Assembly: GCF_014700075.1 (NCBI RefSeq)
Contig: NZ_JACXBU010000001.1
Location: forward strand, 62,001 to 126,000
From: Pseudomonas sp. JM0905a
GTDB lineage: Bacteria; Pseudomonadota; Gammaproteobacteria; Pseudomonadales; Pseudomonadaceae
Length of the DNA: 64,000 nucleotides
Reading direction: 5' to 3'
In this document: positions 1-8,965 of the stretch, piece by piece
Numbering within the stretch: position 1 is the first letter of the stretch
Layout of the letters: each line of letters starts with the position of its first letter
The notes under the pieces: model-generated
Seen by the model: the letters and a program-made list of their open reading frames with translations, nothing else
Told to the model about the DNA's origin: nothing
Database searches by the model: none
Made by a program: the position numbers and the translations under genes

Positions 1-173
1 TGACCAACAACCCGCGCAAGGTGAAGGCACTGGAAAGCTACGGTCTCAAGGTCGCCGAGCGCGTACCGCTGCAGACCGGCCTGAACAAGCACAACCGCAA
101 GTACCTGGCCACCAAGGCCGGCAAGCTCGGGCACATGCTCGGTAACCTGCATCAGGCGGAATCCGAATCGTGA
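1..173 (+). CDS. ribA: GTP cyclohydrolase II, C-terminal part (5' end outside window)
   Basis: The window opens inside this gene; the last 56 or so codons read LTNNPRKVKALESYGLKV and end with TGA at 171-173. The TNNPRK segment followed by a conserved glycine and the C-terminal YLATKAGKLGHML tail are typical of RibA, which opens the imidazole ring of GTP in the first step of riboflavin synthesis. The stop overlaps the GTG start of the next gene by four bases (GTGA). The order ribA, small membrane protein, periplasmic binding protein, dxs is the one I recall from P. aeruginosa. Confidence 0.85.
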   Translation, partial: TNNPRKVKALESYGLKVAERVPLQTGLNKHNRKYLATKAGKLGHMLGNLHQAESES

Positions 174-589
174 CCCGCAAGGAAGTCCGTCGCCGGTTGG
201 CCATGACCTGGTGGCGCCAGGTGGGCTTTACGCTGGTGCCGCTGTTCATCATGGGTTACCTGTTCGGCGACGGGGAACCGGTGCTGCCGGTATTGCAGAT
301 GCCGATCTTCATTGCCGCCCTGGTTTCGCTGTTCCTCAGCCTGCCGATGTTTTCCGCCTACAAGCGCGCCCTCGTGGCCACCGAGGCCTCCCTCGGTCGT
401 GCCGAGGAACCCGGTGCCTGGCAGGAACTGACCCGCCGTCGCAACAAGGGCTTTCTCGCCGCCGGCCTGCCCGCCTGGATCGCCGCCCTGGCGGTGCTGG
501 TTGGACTCAACACCGTGGCGCTGTTCCTCCTGGCCATGAGCAGCCTGGTGCTGCTCTACCTCTACCGAATCCCCCGCCAGCTCGGCTGA
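170..589 (+). CDS. Small integral membrane protein of unknown function
   Basis: 139 residues starting at a GTG that overlaps the ribA stop. At least three hydrophobic stretches can be seen: about residues 15-28, 39-60 (VLPVLQMPIFIAALVSLFL) and two near 100-135, with a positively charged N terminus (MTRKEVRRR). No catalytic motif is visible. It ends with TGA at 587-589, overlapping the ATG of the next gene by one base, so the three genes are probably co-transcribed. The Pseudomonas homologue in the same place is only known as a conserved hypothetical. I do not assign a function. Confidence 0.75.
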   Translation: MTRKEVRRRLAMTWWRQVGFTLVPLFIMGYLFGDGEPVLPVLQMPIFIAALVSLFLSLPMFSAYKRALVATEASLGRAEEPGAWQELTRRRNKGFLAAGLPAWIAALAVLVGLNTVALFLLAMSSLVLLYLYRIPRQLG

Positions 590-1386
590 TGCGCCGGCTG
601 CTCGCCTTCCTGCTGCTGTGCCTGGCGCTGCCCGCCACGGCGCAGCTGCGAGTCGTCAGCCTGGCACCCTCCCTGACTGAAATCATGCTCGACCTCGGCG
701 CCGGCGACCTGTTGGTGGGCGTGCTCGACGGCGGCGATCGCCCTGCAGCCCTGGCCGACCTGCCTTCGGTGGGGCGCTACGGCCAGCTGCAACCGGAAAG
801 CCTGCTCGCCCTCAAGCCGGATCTGGTGCTGCTCTGGCCCGACAGCGTGGGCTCGGCCGGACGCGAGCAATTGAAGAAGTTCCCGGTTCCCCAACTGGTG
901 GTGGAACCCCGGAGCCTTGAGCAACTGGCGAATGCCTTCGCCGAGATCGGTGAGCGGGTCGGCCGCGCCGAACAGGGCCGCCAGATGGCCGAGCGCTTCG
1001 CGTCGGGGCTGGCGGAACTGCGTCAACGCCACCACCGCGACGTGCCGTTGAAGGTCTTCTACCAGGTCTGGGACAAGCCGCTCTATACCCTTGGCGGCAA
1101 GCAGATCGTCAGCGATGCGTTGAAGGTCTGCGGGGCGGAGAACGTCTTCGCCGACCTTTCCCTGCCGGCGCCCCAGGTGGGCATCGAGGCCGTGATGCAG
1201 CGCGACCCGGCGGTGATCCTGGTGAGCGAGCCGAGCCAGGCCACTGCCTGGAAGGCCTGGCCGCAGCTGACGGCGGTGAAACGGGGACAGGTCTGGCCGG
1301 TGCCGGACCGGGGGCTGGAACGCCCAAGTTTTCAAATGCTGGCGGCGACTGGAAAGCTCTGTCGGTTACTGGATGCCGCAAAGTAG
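589..1386 (+). CDS. Periplasmic cobalamin-binding-type protein (BtuF-like)
   Basis: 265 residues from the ATG at 589, which overlaps the upstream stop. An N-terminal signal peptide is clear (MRRLLAFLLLCLALPATA then QLRV). The mature protein opens with VVSLAPSLTEIMLDLGAGD, the typical start of the two-lobed helical-backbone metal/vitamin B12 binding proteins (BtuF/FecB fold), and carries the later SVGRYGQLQPESLLALKPDLV segment of that family. It probably delivers corrinoid to an importer, but no BtuC/BtuD genes lie next to it, so the ligand is inferred from the family alone. A B12-dependent enzyme (ethanolamine ammonia-lyase) is encoded further along the window. Confidence 0.75.
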   Translation: MRRLLAFLLLCLALPATAQLRVVSLAPSLTEIMLDLGAGDLLVGVLDGGDRPAALADLPSVGRYGQLQPESLLALKPDLVLLWPDSVGSAGREQLKKFPVPQLVVEPRSLEQLANAFAEIGERVGRAEQGRQMAERFASGLAELRQRHHRDVPLKVFYQVWDKPLYTLGGKQIVSDALKVCGAENVFADLSLPAPQVGIEAVMQRDPAVILVSEPSQATAWKAWPQLTAVKRGQVWPVPDRGLERPSFQMLAATGKLCRLLDAAK

Positions 1387-1399
1387 CTGAACGAGGTAA

Positions 1400-1512
1400 A
1401 GCCGATGGGTTTCGTACCTCAACCCACCCTACGAAAGCGGTGGATCTGCCTTTGTAGGATGGGTAGAGCGAAGCGAAACCCATGCTGTGGGAGCGAATGA
1501 ATTCACCCCCGC
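1400..1512. repeat. Intergenic imperfect palindrome and REP-like element
   Basis: The 140-base gap between the BtuF-like gene and the end of dxs holds two pieces of repeated DNA. One is an imperfect inverted repeat (arms around GGGTTTCGTACC...CCACCCTAC and GTAGGATGGG...GCGAAACCC, about 1408-1482). The other is a REP-like core GCGAATGAATTC near 1493-1504. Related sequences occur at 17.8-17.95 kb and 41.49-41.67 kb in this window. Such elements are common between convergent genes in Pseudomonas. No clear U-run terminator was seen. Confidence 0.6.
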
Positions 1513-1527
1513 AGTTTCTGGCGAAGG

Positions 1528-3423
1528 TCAGAGCCCGAGCAGCGCCATCCGCTTGCGCACCGACGCCTCGATACCCGCCGCATCCAGCCCGCACTCGGCG
1601 AGCATTTCCGCCGGCTTGGCGTGTTCGACGTAGTAGTCCGGCAGACCCAGGTGCAGCACGGGTTTGACCAGGTTCTCGCGGGCGAGGAATTCGCTGACGG
1701 CGGCACCGGCGCCACCCATCACACTGTTTTCCTCGATGGTCACCAGTAGCTCGTGGCTGCCGGCCAACTCGCGCACCAGTGCTTCGTCCAGGGGTTTGAC
1801 GAAGCGCATGTCGACCACGGTGGCATCCAGGCCTTCGGCGACCTGCAGTGCCTCGGCCAGTTGCACGCCGAACACCAGCATGGCGACTTTGGAGCCCTGG
1901 CGGCGAACCACGGCCTTGCCGATTTCCACCGGCTTCAATTCGCGCTCGATGGTGGCGTTTGGGCCGCTGCCGCGCGGGTAACGCACCGCCGCAGGACCTT
2001 CGAAGTGGTACCCGGTGGTCAGCAGCAGGCGCAGCTCGTTTTCGTCGCTCGGTGTCATCACCAGCATGCCGGGGATGCAGCGCAGGTAGGAGAGGTCGAA
2101 GCTGCCCGCGTGGGTCGGACCGTCCTCGCCCACGAGGCCGGCGCGGTCGATGGCGAACAGCACGTCGAGGTTCTGCACCGCCACGTCGTGGATCAGCTGG
2201 TCATAGCCGCGCTGGAGGAAGGTGGAGTAGATGGCCACCACCGGCTTGGCGCCGTCGCAGGCCATGCCGGCCGCCAGGGTTACGGCGTGCTGTTCGGCGA
2301 TGGCGACGTCGAAATAGCGGTCCGGGAAGCGCTCGCTGAAGGCCACCAGGTCCGAGCCTTCCTTCATCGCCGGGGTGATGCCCACCAGGCGCGGGTCCTG
2401 CCCGGCCATGTCGCACAGCCATTGGCCGAACACGTTGGAGTATTTCGGGCCGGACGGCTTCTTCGGCGTGGCCGGAGCGTTGATCGGCTCCAGCTTGGTG
2501 ATGGCGTGATAGCCGATGGGGTCGACTTCGGCCGGGGCGAAGCCCTTGCCCTTCTTGGTCACCACATGAAGGAACTGCGGGCCCTTGAGGTCGCGCATGT
2601 TGCGCAGGGTGGCCACCAGGGTGGGAAGGTCATGGCCGTCGATGGGGCCGATGTAGTTCCAGCCCAGTTCCTCGAACAGGGTGCCGGGAACCAGCATGCC
2701 CTTGGCGTATTCCTCGGTGCGGCGGGCGATTTCCCAGGCGCCGGGCAGGCGCGAAAGCACCTTCTTGCTGCCTTCGCGCATGCTCGCGTAGGTGCGGCTG
2801 GAGAGAATCTTCGCCAGGTAGTTGGACAGGCCGCCGACGTTGCGCGAGATCGACATGTCGTTGTCGTTGAGGATCACCAGCATGTCGGCCTGTACGTCCG
2901 AGGCGTGGTTGAGCGCCTCGAAGGCCATGCCGGCGGTCAGCGCGCCGTCGCCGATCACGGCGATCGACTTGCGATTGGAACCCTGCATGCGGGCGGCGAT
3001 GGCCATTCCCAGGGCGGCGCTGATGGAGGTGCTGGAGTGACCGACGCCAAAGGTGTCGTACTCACTCTCCACGCGGCGCGGGAAGGCGGCGACGCCGTCC
3101 TTCTGGCGCAGGCTGCCCATCTGCTCACGGCGACCGGTGAGGATCTTGTGCGGATAGGCCTGGTGGCCCACGTCCCAGACCAGCCGGTCGTCGGGCGTGT
3201 CATAGACGTAGTGCAGGGCGATGGTCAGTTCCACCACGCCCAGGCCGGCGCCGAAGTGGCCGCCGGTCTTGCCGACGGTATAGAGCAAGTACTGGCGCAG
3301 TTCGTCGGCCAGGGTTTCCAGCTCAGCCTCACCAAGCCGGCGCAGCGCATCCGGCGTCGCCGCGCGGTCGAGCAGGGGCGTGACGGGGCGTTCGCGGGGA
3401 ATCTCGTGGAACGTCGTGGGCAT
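1528..3423 (-). CDS. dxs: 1-deoxy-D-xylulose-5-phosphate synthase
   Basis: 631 residues starting [20 protein letters not shown], the usual Pseudomonas Dxs N terminus; an upstream in-frame start at 3459 would add an atypical 12-residue extension and is rejected. It condenses pyruvate and glyceraldehyde 3-phosphate with thiamine diphosphate, the first step of the MEP isoprenoid pathway. Visible marks are the histidine-rich [15 protein letters not shown] region, [17 protein letters not shown], the TPP-binding [17 protein letters not shown], and the transketolase pyrimidine-domain stretch [17 protein letters not shown]. Its usual partners ispA and xseB lie 18 kb away at 21.6 kb rather than adjacent, so dxs here must have its own promoter, presumably in 3424-3527. 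Confidence 0.97.
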   Translation of the reverse strand: MPTTFHEIPRERPVTPLLDRAATPDALRRLGEAELETLADELRQYLLYTVGKTGGHFGAGLGVVELTIALHYVYDTPDDRLVWDVGHQAYPHKILTGRREQMGSLRQKDGVAAFPRRVESEYDTFGVGHSSTSISAALGMAIAARMQGSNRKSIAVIGDGALTAGMAFEALNHASDVQADMLVILNDNDMSISRNVGGLSNYLAKILSSRTYASMREGSKKVLSRLPGAWEIARRTEEYAKGMLVPGTLFEELGWNYIGPIDGHDLPTLVATLRNMRDLKGPQFLHVVTKKGKGFAPAEVDPIGYHAITKLEPINAPATPKKPSGPKYSNVFGQWLCDMAGQDPRLVGITPAMKEGSDLVAFSERFPDRYFDVAIAEQHAVTLAAGMACDGAKPVVAIYSTFLQRGYDQLIHDVAVQNLDVLFAIDRAGLVGEDGPTHAGSFDLSYLRCIPGMLVMTPSDENELRLLLTTGYHFEGPAAVRYPRGSGPNATIERELKPVEIGKAVVRRQGSKVAMLVFGVQLAEALQVAEGLDATVVDMRFVKPLDEALVRELAGSHELLVTIEENSVMGGAGAAVSEFLARENLVKPVLHLGLPDYYVEHAKPAEMLAECGLDAAGIEASVRKRMALLGL

Positions 3424-3527
3424 CAGGCTAATCGTTATGGGCAAAAAAAAGATGGGCAAGTTTACCTGATGCGCCCCTCAGTGCCCAAACACGCTGTCAG
3501 TCGGTTCGTAGCAGCCTGTGTGATCGG

Positions 3528-4481
3528 TTACGCCGGGTAATGGCGAGCCAGGAAATCCAGCAGGTGCGCGTTCACCTGTTCCGGTCGTTCGTTCTGCAGC
3601 CAGTGGCCGCAATCGGGCAGGCGATGCTGCTCCAGTTGGGGCACAAGGTCGGCCATGCGCTTGAGCGTGTAAGCCTCCAGCCGCGCCACCGGATCATGGT
3701 CGCCGACCATGAACAGCGTGGGTTGCCGGACTTGCTGGCCTGCCAGGTGCTCGGTCTGCTGCCAGTTCAGGGTGAAATTGCGGTACCAGTTCAGCGCCCC
3801 GCGAAAGCCGCGCGCGGCAAAGGTGCGCTGGTAGACGGCGAACTCGTCGGTATCGCACCAGTTCGGCAGGGCCGGCGACTCGCTCAGGCCGTCCAGCATC
3901 CGCGCATCGGCCGGTCTCTCGCGCAGCACGGCGTCGCCCAGATCGCTCAGCAGCAGGCGCAGGCTGCGGTCCAGGTCGGCATCCAGCTCCGCTTCGGCCA
4001 CCCCTGGTTCCTGGAAGTAGAGGATGTAGTTGAAGCGCCCGGCATGGGCCTCGCGCATGATTTCGATGGCCGGACGCTTGGGACGGCCGCCGAAGGGCAC
4101 CGACATGGCGCCCACCGCGCGGATGCGCTCGGGCTCCAGCAGCGCCAGGTGCCAGGCCACCGGCGCGCCCCAGTCGTGGCCGACCACGCAAGCCTGGGTC
4201 TGGCCGAGGCTGTCCATTGCCGCCTGGATGTCAGTGCACAGCGTCAGCAGGGCGTAGTCCTCGATCGCCTCCGGGGCGCTGCTTTCCCCGTAGCCGCGCA
4301 TCTCCGGCATCAGCACGCGATAGCCTGCCGCCGCCAGCGGTTCTGCCTGCAGGCGCCAGGAGTACCAGCATTCCGGGAACCCGTGCAGCAGCCAGACCGG
4401 GCGTCCATCGGCCGGTCCGGCGGTGTAGAGACTCAGGGTGATGCCATTGACCGGCAGCAGGTGGTGTTCGAAAGCGGGCAT
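3528..4481 (-). CDS. Alpha/beta hydrolase, epoxide hydrolase-like
   Basis: 317 residues. The ATG at 4481 is preceded by GGAGG, so it is preferred over the GTG at 4493. The oxyanion-hole motif HGFPECWYSW (residues about 33-42), the nucleophile elbow GHDWGAP with Asp103 as nucleophile, and a C-terminal DCGHWLQNERP histidine mark the epoxide hydrolase/haloalkane dehalogenase branch, where an Asp rather than a Ser attacks the substrate. The gene starts 16 bases after the stop of the fused carboxylase and is likely co-transcribed with it. The substrate is unknown. Confidence 0.82.
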   Translation of the reverse strand: MPAFEHHLLPVNGITLSLYTAGPADGRPVWLLHGFPECWYSWRLQAEPLAAAGYRVLMPEMRGYGESSAPEAIEDYALLTLCTDIQAAMDSLGQTQACVVGHDWGAPVAWHLALLEPERIRAVGAMSVPFGGRPKRPAIEIMREAHAGRFNYILYFQEPGVAEAELDADLDRSLRLLLSDLGDAVLRERPADARMLDGLSESPALPNWCDTDEFAVYQRTFAARGFRGALNWYRNFTLNWQQTEHLAGQQVRQPTLFMVGDHDPVARLEAYTLKRMADLVPQLEQHRLPDCGHWLQNERPEQVNAHLLDFLARHYPA

Positions 4482-4496
4482 GGCGACCTCCACGGT

Positions 4497-7400
4497 TTAC
4501 CAGGTATCGACGAAGGGGCGCTTCTTGCCGGAGCGCGGAGCTGGCCGCGGCGCGGCGTTCAGCCCGCGCAGCAGCCAGGCACGGGTTTCCTGCGGGTCGA
4601 TCACGGCATCGATCTCCAGGAAGCTGGCCATGTTTATCGCCTTGCCGTTCTGGTAGGCCTTGGCAACCATCTTGTCGAACAGCTTCTGGCGCTCTGCCGG
4701 GTCTTCCACAGCGGCCAGCTCCTTGGCGTAGCCCAGGCGCACCGCGCCCTCCAGGCCCATGGCGCCGAACTCGCCGCTGGGCCAGGCGATGGTGAACAGC
4801 GGCGAATGGAAGCTCCCCGCCGCCATGGCCTGGGCGCCCAGCCCGTAGCCCTTGCGCAGCACCACGGTGAAGAAGGGCACCGACAGGCCGGCGGCGGCCA
4901 CGAACATGCGCGAGACGTGGCGCACCGTGGCCTGTTTCTCGGAATCCGGTCCCACCATGAAGCCGGGGGTGTCACAGAGCGAGAGCATGGGGATGTCGAA
5001 GGCGTCGCACAGCTGCATGAAGCGAGCGGCCTTGTCGCCGGCCTGGGCATCGATGGCGCCGCCCAGGTGCATGGGATTGTTGGCGATCAGGCCGAACGCC
5101 TTGCCTTCGATTCGGATGAACGCGGTGATCAGGCCCGGTGCGAACTGGCGGCGCAGTTCCAGTACCGAGCCCTGGTCGGCCAGGGTTTCGATCAACGTGC
5201 GGATGTCGTAGACCCGCAGTCGGTTTTCAGGGATAGCGTGGCGCAGCAGGCGCTGGTCGGCGCACTGCCAGTCCGCCAGGTCACCCTGGAAGTACGACAG
5301 GTACTGCTGCGCCACGCGCACGGCCTCGGCTTCGTCTTCCACCAGTACGTCGATAACCCCGTTGGGGCCCTGGACGCTGGTGGGGCCAACTTCCTCCGGC
5401 GCGAAGCTGCCCAGGCCACCGCCTTCGATCATCGCCGGGCCGGCCATGCCGATACTGGCGTTGCGGGTCGCGATGATCACGTCGCAGCAGCCGAGTAGCG
5501 CGGCGTTGCCGGCAAAGCAGCGGCCGGACACCACGCCCACCAACGGCACCAGGCCGGACAGCCGGGCCATGCCGACGAAGGTGTGGCAGTCCAGCCCCGC
5601 CACCCCGACGAAGTCCGAATCCCCCGGCCGGCCGCCGCCGCCTTCGGCGAACAGCACCAGCGGCAGGCGCCATTGTTCGGCGAGGCCGAGCATGCGGTCG
5701 GTCTTCTTGTGGTTCATCACCCCCTGGGTGCCGGCGAACACCGTGTAGTCGTAGGCGATGGTCATGCAGCGCGCGGCCTCGTTGCCGAAGCGGGCGGCGT
5801 TGACCGTGCCGATGCCGGCCACCAGACCATCCGCCGGGCTCTGCTCGATCAGTTCTTCCAGCGAACGGCGCCGGCGCTGGGCGGCCAGGGCCAGGGCGCC
5901 GTACTCGATGAAACTCCCTTTATCGAGCAGGTCGTCGAGGTTCTCGCGGGTGGTACGTTGGTCTGTCTTGCGCCGCCTGGCCACGGCCTGCGGACGGCGC
6001 TCGTCACGGGTGATGGCGTGGCGCTCCAGCACTTCGGCGAGATCGGCGCGGATATGCGCGAGGTCGAAGCTTTCTTCGCTCTGCAGCGCATCGCCAGCGA
6101 CTTCCGCCGGTTCCAGGAATAGCAGTGGCGCGCCTTCGAACAAGCTGCTGCCCGGCGCCACGGCCAGGGCGCGGACGATGCCGCCCTGGGTCGCCTTGAC
6201 CACGAACTCCATCTTCATCGCTTCCAGCACCGCCACCGGCTGGCCGACGGCGACCGCGTCGCCCTCTTGCACATCGAGGCTCACCAGCACCCCTTGGCTC
6301 GGGGCGTTCAGCGGGACGCAACCGGCGGGTGCTTCCACCTGCCCGGCCCCGGCGACCGTGGCAGCGCCGGTGCCGCTGACAAACAGGTGCGGGTGGGCGA
6401 TCTGCTGCGGGGCCAGCAGTTGGCCGACCTCCCGTTCGATGAAGCGGGTATCCACTCCCCCGGCCAGTTCCGGGCGGCGCAGCAGGTTCTGCAGGAAGTG
6501 GATATTGCTCGCCACCCCTTCCAGGCGGAATTCGCAGAGGGCGCGATAGGCGCGGCGCAGGGCGGCCGGCAAGTCGTCGCCCTGGACGATCAGCTTGGCC
6601 AGCAGCGAGTCGTAGCTGGGGCTGGTGGGGTACCCGGCGTAGCCATAGCCATCGACACGGATACCGGGGCCGCTGGGTGGCTCGTAGGCGCTGATCAGGC
6701 CGCCGGCCGGTCGCGCGCTGCCGTCGGCCTGCATGCTTTCCAGGTTGATGCGTAGCTGCACGGCGAAGCCGCGTGGAGCGGCGGGCTCCAGCAAGCCCAG
6801 GTCGGCTAGGCTGAATCCTTCGGCCAGGCGCAATTGCGTCTGCACCAGGTCGATGCCGGTGACCGCCTCGGTGATGCAGTGTTCGACCTGGATGCGCGGA
6901 TTGGCCTCCATGAACACGAAGTCGCCACGGCCGGTGTCGACCAGGAATTCGAAGGTACCGATGCCGCGATAGCCGACGGCGCCGGCCAGGGTCAGCGCGG
7001 CGTCGAGGATGCGCTGGCGCAGGCTGGCATCCAGATCGGGCGCCGGGGCGATCTCGATCACCTTCTGATGACGACGTTGCAGGCTGCAGTCGCGTTCCCA
7101 GAGGTGAGTGACCCGTTCACCGTCGCCCAGCACCTGGACCTCGATATGCCGGGCGTTCTCGATCAGCCGCTCCACGTACAGGTCGCCATTGCCAAAAGCC
7201 GCGCGAGCCTCGGACTGGCAGCGCTCGAAGGCCTGCTCCAGTTCGCCGGCTTCGCGCACCGCGCGCATGCCGCGTCCACCGCCACCCGCCAGCGCCTTGA
7301 GCATGATCGGGCCGCCTTCCAGCAGGGCGCGGGCTTCCTCCAGGGACGTGGCGCGATTGCTCCCGGCGGCCAGCGGCAGGCCGCAACGCGCGGCCAGTTC

Positions 7401-7766
7401 GCGGGCGCGGGCCTTGTCGCCGAACAGCTCCAGCGCTTGGGCGGCAGGGCCGACGAAGCGGATGCCGGCGGCTTCGCACTGGCGGGCGAAATCGGCGTTC
7501 TCGCTGAGGAAGCCGTAGCCGGGGTGCAGCGCATCGCAACCGTGCTGGCGCGCCAGCTTCACCAACTGTTCGGCATCCAGGTAGGCCGCCGCGCCACGGC
7601 CCTTCAGCGGTACCGCGAGGTCGGCCTTGCGCAGGTGCAGGGACTGGTCGTCGTCCTCGGCGTAGACGGCGACGCTGCGAATGCCGAGTTCGGCGGCGGC
7701 TCGGGCGATGCGGATGGCAATCTCGCCACGGTTGGCGATCAGCAGGGACTGGATGGCGGTGATCAC
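4497..7766 (-). CDS. Single-chain biotin-dependent acyl-CoA carboxylase (BC-BCCP-CT fusion)
   Basis: About 1089 residues starting at GTG 7766, just before the conserved LLIANRGEIAIRIARAA of biotin carboxylases. Domain order: biotin carboxylase (1 to about 450, with GGGGRGMR ATP-grasp loop and MEANPRIQVEHCITE), biotinyl domain with the biotinylated lysine in EAMKME at residue 518, then N- and C-terminal carboxyltransferase halves (to 1089, with FAEGGGGRPGDSD and CDTPGFMVGPDSE). All functions of a carboxylase thus sit in one polypeptide, as in the long-chain acyl-CoA carboxylases described in Mycobacterium and some proteobacteria. The acyl-CoA specificity cannot be read from the sequence. The adjacent hydrolase is probably in the same operon. 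Confidence 0.88.
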   Translation of the reverse strand: MITAIQSLLIANRGEIAIRIARAAAELGIRSVAVYAEDDDQSLHLRKADLAVPLKGRGAAAYLDAEQLVKLARQHGCDALHPGYGFLSENADFARQCEAAGIRFVGPAAQALELFGDKARARELAARCGLPLAAGSNRATSLEEARALLEGGPIMLKALAGGGGRGMRAVREAGELEQAFERCQSEARAAFGNGDLYVERLIENARHIEVQVLGDGERVTHLWERDCSLQRRHQKVIEIAPAPDLDASLRQRILDAALTLAGAVGYRGIGTFEFLVDTGRGDFVFMEANPRIQVEHCITEAVTGIDLVQTQLRLAEGFSLADLGLLEPAAPRGFAVQLRINLESMQADGSARPAGGLISAYEPPSGPGIRVDGYGYAGYPTSPSYDSLLAKLIVQGDDLPAALRRAYRALCEFRLEGVASNIHFLQNLLRRPELAGGVDTRFIEREVGQLLAPQQIAHPHLFVSGTGAATVAGAGQVEAPAGCVPLNAPSQGVLVSLDVQEGDAVAVGQPVAVLEAMKMEFVVKATQGGIVRALAVAPGSSLFEGAPLLFLEPAEVAGDALQSEESFDLAHIRADLAEVLERHAITRDERRPQAVARRRKTDQRTTRENLDDLLDKGSFIEYGALALAAQRRRRSLEELIEQSPADGLVAGIGTVNAARFGNEAARCMTIAYDYTVFAGTQGVMNHKKTDRMLGLAEQWRLPLVLFAEGGGGRPGDSDFVGVAGLDCHTFVGMARLSGLVPLVGVVSGRCFAGNAALLGCCDVIIATRNASIGMAGPAMIEGGGLGSFAPEEVGPTSVQGPNGVIDVLVEDEAEAVRVAQQYLSYFQGDLADWQCADQRLLRHAIPENRLRVYDIRTLIETLADQGSVLELRRQFAPGLITAFIRIEGKAFGLIANNPMHLGGAIDAQAGDKAARFMQLCDAFDIPMLSLCDTPGFMVGPDSEKQATVRHVSRMFVAAAGLSVPFFTVVLRKGYGLGAQAMAAGSFHSPLFTIAWPSGEFGAMGLEGAVRLGYAKELAAVEDPAERQKLFDKMVAKAYQNGKAINMASFLEIDAVIDPQETRAWLLRGLNAAPRPAPRSGKKRPFVDTW

Positions 7767-7962
7767 GGCGAAGGTCCTTGGCGTGCAATCCAGTGATCTT
7801 AGGCAGCCCGGGCCAATCGCCGCAGCCAACTGTGCCGTGACGAATACCCACCTCTCATGGCGGCTGATGATCAGGTGATATGGAATGTCCGAATCGGCCC
7901 TTGTGGCGGTCCCGCGCCCTGCAGTATCTGTGGCGCCTCCATTTCTTCCACAAGGACCGTCC

Positions 7963-8862
7963 ATGAACGAACTGCTGCACAGCCTGGACTGGGTGCTGCC
8001 CCTGCGCAGCGAGGCGCTGACGCCGGTGATGCGCTTCTTCACCCTGCTGGGTTACGAGAAGTTCATCCTGTTCTTCCTGCCGCTGGGCTACTGGGCCTGG
8101 AACCGCGGCGTGTTCCTGCGCCTGCTGGTGCTCGTGGCCATCACCGCCCTGATCAACGCCTGGCTCAAGGACTACTGGCAGGACCCGCGCCCGGACATCG
8201 CCCTGCGCATGGACCATGAAGTGGGCGACAGCTTCGGCCTGCCCAGCGGTCACGCGCAGATAGCCGTGGTCATCTGGTTATGGCTGGCCTTCGAGCTGCG
8301 TCGCGCCTGGGCCTGGGCGGTGAGTGGCGTGGTGGTGGCGGGGATTATCTTCAGCCGGCTCTATCTGGGCGCCCACGACGTGGAAGACGTGCTGGGCGGT
8401 TCCTTGCTGGGTATCGCCACCCTGCTGGTGTTCGCCCAGGTGCGGCAATGGAACTGGTGGCGCGAAGCCCACGGCCTCTGGCACCTGGCGCTGATCCTGC
8501 TGGTTTTCCTCGCCGGCTGGCAGACCTGGCCGGGTGTTGCGCCCAGCTATGTGCCGCTGCTGGCGGGGTTGATGGTCGGTGTGCTGTTCGGCTACCGCCA
8601 GATGGAATTCTCCGTCGAGGTGGCCGTCTGGCGTCGCCTGCTCGCCGCTGCCATTGGTGCGGTGAGCTTCATCCTGCTGCAGAAGGCGCTCAAGCTCGCT
8701 GGCACGGCCTGGCCGCTCGACCCGCAGTTGTGGCAAGGGCTGCGTGGATTGGTGATGGGCCTGTTCGTGGCCGCGGCCATGCCCTGGACTCTGGTTCGCC
8801 TGGGCCTCTTGAAGTCGGTCGACAAACCAAAGGTCGAAGCGCTGACCGGGGCGGCCGCCTGA
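7963..8862 (+). CDS. PAP2-family membrane phosphatase
   Basis: 299 residues from ATG 7963 with AAGGA about seven bases upstream. All three PAP2 motifs are present: K69...R76-P77 (KDYWQDPRP), PSGH at 94-97, and SR...H...D at 131-142 (SRLYLGAHDVED). Several hydrophobic segments surround them, and more follow in the C-terminal half, where no further motif is recognised. Such enzymes dephosphorylate lipid phosphates (phosphatidic acid, undecaprenyl diphosphate, phosphatidylglycerol phosphate) on the periplasmic side of the inner membrane. It is divergent from the fused carboxylase; the roughly 200 bases between them hold both promoters. The substrate is not determined. Confidence 0.85.
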   Translation: MNELLHSLDWVLPLRSEALTPVMRFFTLLGYEKFILFFLPLGYWAWNRGVFLRLLVLVAITALINAWLKDYWQDPRPDIALRMDHEVGDSFGLPSGHAQIAVVIWLWLAFELRRAWAWAVSGVVVAGIIFSRLYLGAHDVEDVLGGSLLGIATLLVFAQVRQWNWWREAHGLWHLALILLVFLAGWQTWPGVAPSYVPLLAGLMVGVLFGYRQMEFSVEVAVWRRLLAAAIGAVSFILLQKALKLAGTAWPLDPQLWQGLRGLVMGLFVAAAMPWTLVRLGLLKSVDKPKVEALTGAAA

Positions 8863-8965
8863 CGGCGGGCTGTGCCAAATTCGGCATCGGGGGAGGGGAT
8901 TAGGGCCAAGCGGGAACGGGGCATCCGGGCCACTGTAGCGGCTGGCCAGAGAGGAGAGATGCCCC

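Noticed and set aside
1753-3540. Long plus-strand frame (595 codons) over dxs
   Set aside because: It is antisense to an unmistakable dxs; long open antisense frames are common in GC-rich DNA. The same reasoning excludes those at 3540-5498, 6834-7796, 15474-16808, 27954-29771, 46585-47961 and 48150-49424.
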